Below are positions 60,073 through 64,000 of a DNA stretch of 64,000 bases, piece by piece. The stretch is from NCBI RefSeq assembly GCF_022458865.1, contig NZ_JAJNMU010000005.1, positions 186,001-250,000 on the forward strand. The letters run 5' to 3'. The stretch's first letter is position 1. The number at the start of each line of letters is the position of its first letter. The position numbers and the translations under genes are program-made. Under the pieces are notes generated by a model. It made no database searches. It saw only the letters and a list, made by a program, of their open reading frames with translations, and was not told the origin of the DNA. Source of the stretch: Paenibacillus periandrae. Lineage in GTDB: Bacteria; Bacillota; Bacilli; Paenibacillales; NBRC-103111.

Positions 60073-61029
60073 ATGTCCGATGATACCCAAGGTAAAGACG
60101 AAAGAAGGAACAAATTAAAGGTAATTTCATTTAATAAAGAGCGGAATCATCTGGTTGAAGTGGAACAACCCCGTATTACGTTTGAGCAGGTTGGCGGCAT
60201 GGAGCAGATCAAGAAGAAAATTCGTATGAACTTTATACTACCGCTCAAGCAGCCGGAAATGTTCCAGGCATTCGGTAAAACCGCTGGCGGCAGCTTACTG
60301 CTCTATGGCCCTCCCGGCTGCGGCAAAACCTTTCTCGCCCGTGCTATCGCTGGTGAGATTAATGCCAATTTCCTTCATATTGAGCTGCAGGCTATTTTAT
60401 CGATGTATGCGGGGCAGAGCGAGCACAATTTACATGATTTTTTCGAAAAGGCTCGCGCCGAAAAACCGTGTGTCATTTTTATTGATGAGCTTGACGCAAT
60501 GGGCGGGAGTCGTCATCACATGCATCAGCACCACGATCGTATGCTCGTCAATCAGCTGCTAACGGAGCTGGATGGCCTGCAATCGTACAATCATGAGGTG
60601 CTCGTGGTTGGTGCTACCAACACGCCATGGTATCTGGATTCTGCGCTGCGCCGCCCAGGACGCTTTAATCATCTGGTATTTGTACCACCGCCGGAAGCTG
60701 CCGAGAGGGAATTAATTCTGGGGTTGAAGCTGGAGGGCAAGCCGCAGGAGCCTTTGAATCTGAAGAAGTGGGCTGAGCAAACTACACACTTCTCAGGTGC
60801 CGACCTTGAGCAGGTGGTCCGGGATGCAATTGAGCAAGCTCTGGAGCGATCCTTGGAGAGCGGAGACATCCAGCCCATTACGGACCACGATCTGAAAAAG
60901 AGTGTAACGGGCCGCAAGGCGACCACTCTGGATTGGTTTTCAACAGCCAAAAATTATGCAACCTTCAGCGATATTAACAAAGACTATGAGCATGTGCTGG
61001 AGTATATCAAAACCTATCGAATCAAATAA
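60073..61029 (+). CDS. AAA-family ATPase, CDC48/FtsH-like single domain
   Basis: 318-residue cytoplasmic ATPase. Walker A GPPGCGKTFLAR (near residue 80), Walker B CVIFIDELDAMGGS, sensor 1 in VVGATNTPWYLDSALRRPGR with arginine-finger candidates, and lid motif HFSGADLEQVVRDAI. This is a single classical AAA domain like the D-domains of CDC48/p97, with a short 65-residue N-terminal domain and no protease domain. ATG at 60073 follows AAGGAG; a longer frame to 60037 is unsupported. It lies 14 bases before a TPR gene; together they may form a substrate-remodelling complex. Function unknown. Confidence 0.85.
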   Translation: MSDDTQGKDERRNKLKVISFNKERNHLVEVEQPRITFEQVGGMEQIKKKIRMNFILPLKQPEMFQAFGKTAGGSLLLYGPPGCGKTFLARAIAGEINANFLHIELQAILSMYAGQSEHNLHDFFEKARAEKPCVIFIDELDAMGGSRHHMHQHHDRMLVNQLLTELDGLQSYNHEVLVVGATNTPWYLDSALRRPGRFNHLVFVPPPEAAERELILGLKLEGKPQEPLNLKKWAEQTTHFSGADLEQVVRDAIEQALERSLESGDIQPITDHDLKKSVTGRKATTLDWFSTAKNYATFSDINKDYEHVLEYIKTYRIK

Positions 61030-61043
61030 GCAGAAGGCTGCAG

Positions 61044-61934
61044 GTGATTGCGGTGTCCTTGCGTTATGAGCAATCTGATCATATGACCCGGGTGTTTCAG
61101 CTGACAAATTGGAGACGCTTTGACGAAGCGATTTCTGAGGCCGAGCAGTGGCTCAGGGAGGAGCCCGAAAATGCCAATGCTTATGGGATGCTTGCTCAAA
61201 TCTATATGAAATCCGGTAAGTATGACAAAGCCCTGCATTGGTCGGCGGAATCTCTGAAATATGACCCCGAGAATAAAATTGGCTGGTTCGTGCGTGTCAT
61301 TGTTTTATATTCCCAAGGTAAGGAAAAGGAGTATTTGCAGGCGGTCAAGGAAGCGCAGCGTATCGATCCCTATGAAAGCCATTATTTGTTCCTCAGCTTT
61401 AATTTGTATCATAAAAAGGGCAAGCTTCAGCAAGCAAGAGTAGAACTCGACCAAGCGCTGCAGTTGGCTCCCGACAACTCCTTGTACTTGGCTGGAGATA
61501 GCTATCTGCATGCCAATGCCCGCAATTTCCAGGCTTCGCTGGCATCTGAGCAAGCCGCCTTGTTCCAGAATCCGGATCACGATCAAACCTTTCTCTATCT
61601 GGCCTGGGCCGCCGAAAAAAGAGGCGACTACGATAAGGAACAGGAGTATTTGAAAAATGCAATAAGACTCGATCCCACAGATGCACAGATCCGCCAGGAA
61701 TACCTGAAAAGCCTGCAAAAAAGCTATTGGTTTTACCGCTTGCTTCTTTTGCCCTCATTTATCAAAAGGATGAAGCCGTGGCAAATCTTCCTCACCTGGG
61801 TCGTCGCCTGGCTTCTATTCAAGCCGTTGATAATCCTATTTATTGTGCTGCATGTTCTCTCTCATTGGACGAGCAAGCTCCTGGTTAAAGCCAAGGTGTT
61901 CGGCTGGCGATCGATTTTTAGAAAACAATCATAA
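61044..61934 (+). CDS. TPR protein with C-terminal membrane anchor
   Basis: 296 residues. Helical TPR-type repeats run through about residues 15-225 (for example NANAYGMLAQIYMKSGKYDK, YESHYLFLSFNLYHKKGKLQ, YLAWAAEKRGDYDKEQEYLK). The C-terminus has two hydrophobic stretches (about 245-275) and ends basic, so it is membrane-tethered with TPRs in the cytoplasm. Start GTG at 61044 after AGAAGG. Co-transcribed with the AAA ATPase; it may recruit it to the membrane. No homologue named. Confidence 0.8.
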   Translation: MIAVSLRYEQSDHMTRVFQLTNWRRFDEAISEAEQWLREEPENANAYGMLAQIYMKSGKYDKALHWSAESLKYDPENKIGWFVRVIVLYSQGKEKEYLQAVKEAQRIDPYESHYLFLSFNLYHKKGKLQQARVELDQALQLAPDNSLYLAGDSYLHANARNFQASLASEQAALFQNPDHDQTFLYLAWAAEKRGDYDKEQEYLKNAIRLDPTDAQIRQEYLKSLQKSYWFYRLLLLPSFIKRMKPWQIFLTWVVAWLLFKPLIILFIVLHVLSHWTSKLLVKAKVFGWRSIFRKQS

Positions 61935-61956
61935 AACGCGAGTATTTATGACGTGA

Positions 61957-62008
61957 AAAAGGAGATGTCCCTCACCAGCAGCTTGGCTGCTGAGGGACAT
62001 CTCCTTTT
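61957..62008. terminator. Strong bidirectional terminator
   Basis: AAAAGGAGATGTCCCTCA and its exact reverse complement TGAGGGACATCTCCTTTT (61991-62008), with inner CAGC/GCTG. Ends the AAA/TPR operon on plus and the phage-like module on minus. Confidence 0.85.
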
Positions 62009-62119
62009 GATAAAAACTGAAAGGATATTGGTGGATCTACTCATACTGCTGAATCAGAATCGTTTCGATTCAAGTATCGCATCAAGATAAGGCTTGATGG
62101 AGTCAAAACCGGACCATCT

Positions 62120-62326
62120 CTATACAACCGGTATTGTCGGTTCTTCTTGCTCGGATGACTTCTCCAGCTCCTGCAAGCGTCCACCAATAGCTTGCATAAG
62201 GCCCGTAAGGATCTCTACTTCTTTACTGGGATGATACGCTGATAGGGCAGTAATCACTTCGCAAACCTCCTGTACCGGAGCTGCAGGGTTTACTACGATT
62301 TCTAATTTAGGTTGGATAATTGCCAT
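62120..62326 (-). CDS. Small hypothetical protein of the phage-like module
   Basis: 68 residues. Acidic, helical pattern (PVQEVCEVITALSAYHPSKE, then VEILTGLMQAIGGRLQELEK); start MAIIQPKLEIVV after AAGGA. Last gene of the minus-strand module visible. Resembles the small proteins found after tail genes in Bacillus-group phages, but no named family. Confidence 0.6.
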   Translation of the reverse strand: MAIIQPKLEIVVNPAAPVQEVCEVITALSAYHPSKEVEILTGLMQAIGGRLQELEKSSEQEEPTIPVV

Positions 62327-62358
62327 TTTAAGTTCCTTCTCTCAATTGGATTGGTATT

Positions 62359-62490
62359 TTAAGCTTGCTGTGGTACTGTTATAATCTTGCTGGCTTCCGT
62401 CTGCGTAATAAATCCCTTTGAAATGTAAGTTTGGACCTTTTCTTCTGTAACTCGGTTCATAATCCACATGTTGAGCACAAATTCATACAT
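62359..62490 (-). CDS. XkdX-type small phage protein
   Basis: 43 residues, missed by length-based searches. MYEFVLNMWIMNRVTEEKVQ followed by TYISKGFITQTEASKIITVP matches the XkdX pattern (short protein with G-x-I-T-x-x-E-x-x-x-I). ATG at 62490 follows GGGAGG. XkdX genes lie near the tail fibre and holin genes of PBSX-like elements and many phages; function unknown. Confidence 0.75.
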   Translation of the reverse strand: MYEFVLNMWIMNRVTEEKVQTYISKGFITQTEASKIITVPQQA

Positions 62491-62507
62491 AGCTGTTTCC
62501 TCCCACT

Positions 62508-63203
62508 CTATGCCAAGTCCATAAGAAATAAAATAGCGCTCTCTGATGCCTGGAGGCGCTGTTTCAACTGTTCATTTTCAGATCGTATAGATTGCAGTAC
62601 GTCGGCAAAATCAGGAACTGGGGGAGCCGGATTGCTTTCAGGCACGACCAGCAATTTTTTTTCATTGGAGCTACCAAATTCATGGCAAGTAAATTCTAAG
62701 CGATACGTATTGGGCAATCCGAAGTTGAATACTTTGGTACCTTCTCCGTTTGTCAATGGAATATCCAAAGCTGTATTCGAAAGCCATCCTTCTGTCAATG
62801 CAGCGTGTACAACTACGTAAATGGTTGAAATAAATGGCGGGGCTACAATCGTATAGGCAACCTCAGATTTGCTCTCCACTTCTTCTGCGCTAGCATCGAT
62901 ACGTACCAAACAATTCAGGATAGCTGCCTCATCGGCGAAGGTTGCTCCATTGCTATACGCATCTCCATATATCATGGTGTGTATAGCCGCATCCCACGTT
63001 AAAGGCTCGACACTATAAGTGATCTCTAAATCATCCGCTAAATCGGTAATCTCGCGTTGCTCTGTTTCGGTAAAGCAGCCAACTTTATTTCCTTTTATTT
63101 GATAACTTGCGAATGCTTCAGGCAAATCATCAAAAATATTCAGTTTGATGAGCGTTTTGGCAAGTTGCGCATGTCCATTCGCCAATAATTTTACATACAG
63201 CAT
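62508..63203 (-). CDS. Phage-type structural/hypothetical protein with coiled-coil tail
   Basis: 231 residues. No family recognised. N-terminal MLYVKLLANGHAQLAKTLIK, a central beta-rich region (LVRIDASAEEVESKSEVAYT), a Pro-rich hinge (ESNPAPPVPDFADV), then a heptad-like helix ending SENEQLKQRLQASESAILFL. Start ATG at 63203 after GAGGGGAGG; a frame to 63293 overlaps the next gene. The helix end is usual in proteins beside phage tail fibres. Confidence 0.65.
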   Translation of the reverse strand: MLYVKLLANGHAQLAKTLIKLNIFDDLPEAFASYQIKGNKVGCFTETEQREITDLADDLEITYSVEPLTWDAAIHTMIYGDAYSNGATFADEAAILNCLVRIDASAEEVESKSEVAYTIVAPPFISTIYVVVHAALTEGWLSNTALDIPLTNGEGTKVFNFGLPNTYRLEFTCHEFGSSNEKKLLVVPESNPAPPVPDFADVLQSIRSENEQLKQRLQASESAILFLMDLA

Positions 63204-63219
63204 TGTAATCCTCCCCTCT

Positions 63220-63849
63220 TTAGTGAACGACCCATTGATTAATTTTATAGTCCCAATACTGACAAAATACATACCATGACCAACTTGCGCCACCCAACGA
63301 TCCTACAGGAGCAAAAAGAAATTTGTTGATCGTCATTTCACCAAAGCTGGTTTCAACTGCATAATCCACACTAGTAGTCGTCACATAAGTACCTAAACCT
63401 GTATTGTAAAATCCATTCCCATTATCAACCCATAAGTACCAGGTCCGATTCAACACTGCGCTACTAGCTCCTGCAGCAAAGTTCAATACAAATCTTCCTG
63501 AGTAGGTACGGGCACGCGGTGTAGTCATTACATTTGGACTCGTATCCATCCAATAGCCACCGCCATAATAAATTCGCTCCGTACCGCCGAAACTATAACC
63601 CGGATAATTGTCACGATAGGATACATCCTCATAAGCAGCATACAAGTAGCTTTTGATTTCACGTACTCCAGCCGCCGTCATAACCCGTATTCCGGTATCA
63701 CCGGTACCAGGAGCAACCAAATTAAAAGCAGCTGCTGTAGTAGCAGTCTGAATGCGCAATGAAGATTGTGCTACATCAGCGACATCATATACGCGAACAA
63801 AACCTTCATGCAATTGGTTTTTTACCATGATCATTCCCCGGCGAGCCAT
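63220..63849 (-). CDS. Phage-tail-type structural protein
   Basis: 209 residues. Beta-rich, high in Gly, Tyr, Thr and Ser (PGYSFGGTERIYYGGGYWMD, WYLWVDNGNGFYNTGLG), with little charge, like tail-fibre or receptor-binding baseplate proteins. ATG at 63849 after GGAAGGAG. It is followed by the coiled-coil gene after 16 bases. No family recognised. Confidence 0.6.
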   Translation of the reverse strand: MARRGMIMVKNQLHEGFVRVYDVADVAQSSLRIQTATTAAAFNLVAPGTGDTGIRVMTAAGVREIKSYLYAAYEDVSYRDNYPGYSFGGTERIYYGGGYWMDTSPNVMTTPRARTYSGRFVLNFAAGASSAVLNRTWYLWVDNGNGFYNTGLGTYVTTTSVDYAVETSFGEMTINKFLFAPVGSLGGASWSWYVFCQYWDYKINQWVVH

Positions 63850-63867
63850 ATGTTTTCGCTCCTTCCT

Positions 63868-64000
63868 TTACAAATCGGATCTCATCCACATTTCACCAAC
63901 GGCAGCAGTGGGATCGGAGCCAGAATAAACGCGCAAGCCTTCTGCCTGCCGCGCGCGATCTACTTTGACGCCGTAGGTACTCCCTCCGTTGTAACCCACA
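63868..64000 (-). CDS. Partial tail-fibre-like CDS (5' end beyond the window)
   Basis: Open frame from the window edge to TAA at 63868-63870. Readable C-terminus: GYNGGSTYGVKVDRARQAEG then LRVYSGSDPTAAVGEMWMRS plus DL. Gly/Ser/Tyr content and AVGEMW...R.D.. ending are typical of phage tail-fibre C-termini. The gene starts to the right of the window. Confidence 0.65.
   Translation of the reverse strand, partial: VGYNGGSTYGVKVDRARQAEGLRVYSGSDPTAAVGEMWMRSDL

Noticed and set aside
1-64000. CRISPR arrays, tRNA or rRNA genes
   Set aside because: No regularly spaced repeats, no tRNA-like clover leaf with conserved GGTTCGANTC, no rRNA-like stretch seen on either strand.

Overview
The window reads as low-to-mid GC Gram-positive chromosome, most likely Paenibacillus or a close relative. 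Strong GGAGG-type ribosome binding sites precede most genes. LplA/LplB/YtcP-type sugar importers sit beside YesM/YesN-type two-component systems, there is an S-box riboswitch, Mhq-type quinone genes resembling those of Bacillus subtilis, a bacterial sn-glycerol-1-phosphate dehydrogenase (AraM/EgsA), and none of the importers has its own sugar ATPase except the Ugp-like one. No rRNA, tRNA, CRISPR array or intact insertion sequence was seen.

Layout. 0.1-3.6 kb: an LplB/LplC/LplA-type importer operon (minus strand). 3.7-10.8 kb: an electrophile/quinone and redox stress block with an HxlR regulator and NAD(P)H oxidoreductase, an mhqR regulator with an mhqN-mhqE-mhqD operon, a GNAT/MarR divergent pair, and an Rrf2 regulator with an NmrA-type oxidoreductase; most of these carry recognisable inverted-repeat operators. 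10.8-15 kb: an ABC exporter with a GDSL hydrolase, a Nudix gene behind a SAM-I riboswitch, and a membrane-anchored methyltransferase. 15.1-17.4 kb: a BlaI/M56 sensor pair with twin operators. 17.4-25.2 kb: a six-gene operon of two permeases, binding protein, histidine kinase, AraC-type response regulator and an alpha/beta hydrolase. 25.3-28.6 kb: DbpA helicase, MazEF, a DeoR regulator. 28.6-36.2 kb: a glycerophosphate island (GDPD-like enzyme, UgpB-E-A-C importer, second DeoR regulator, glycerol-1-phosphate dehydrogenase) with a shared repeat motif at three promoters. 36.4-44 kb: flavin monooxygenase, AraC regulator and Fur-boxed siderophore importer without ATPase, FrnE-like DsbA, alkyltransferase-like protein, methyltransferase.

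44.1-59.9 kb is a polysaccharide utilisation locus. It has a secreted PL6 lyase with two discoidin-type modules, a response regulator/histidine kinase plus importer operon, a second binding protein with a GH95-type glycosidase, and a one-component AraC regulator gene broken by a frameshift. Three promoters share paired copies of TCAAAATCG about 19-20 bp apart, so the response regulator probably controls lyase, importer and glycosidase together.

60-64 kb: a CDC48-like AAA ATPase with a TPR membrane protein, then a strong terminator and, on the minus strand, the 3' end of a phage-tail-like module (XkdX-type small protein and structural proteins) that continues past the right edge.
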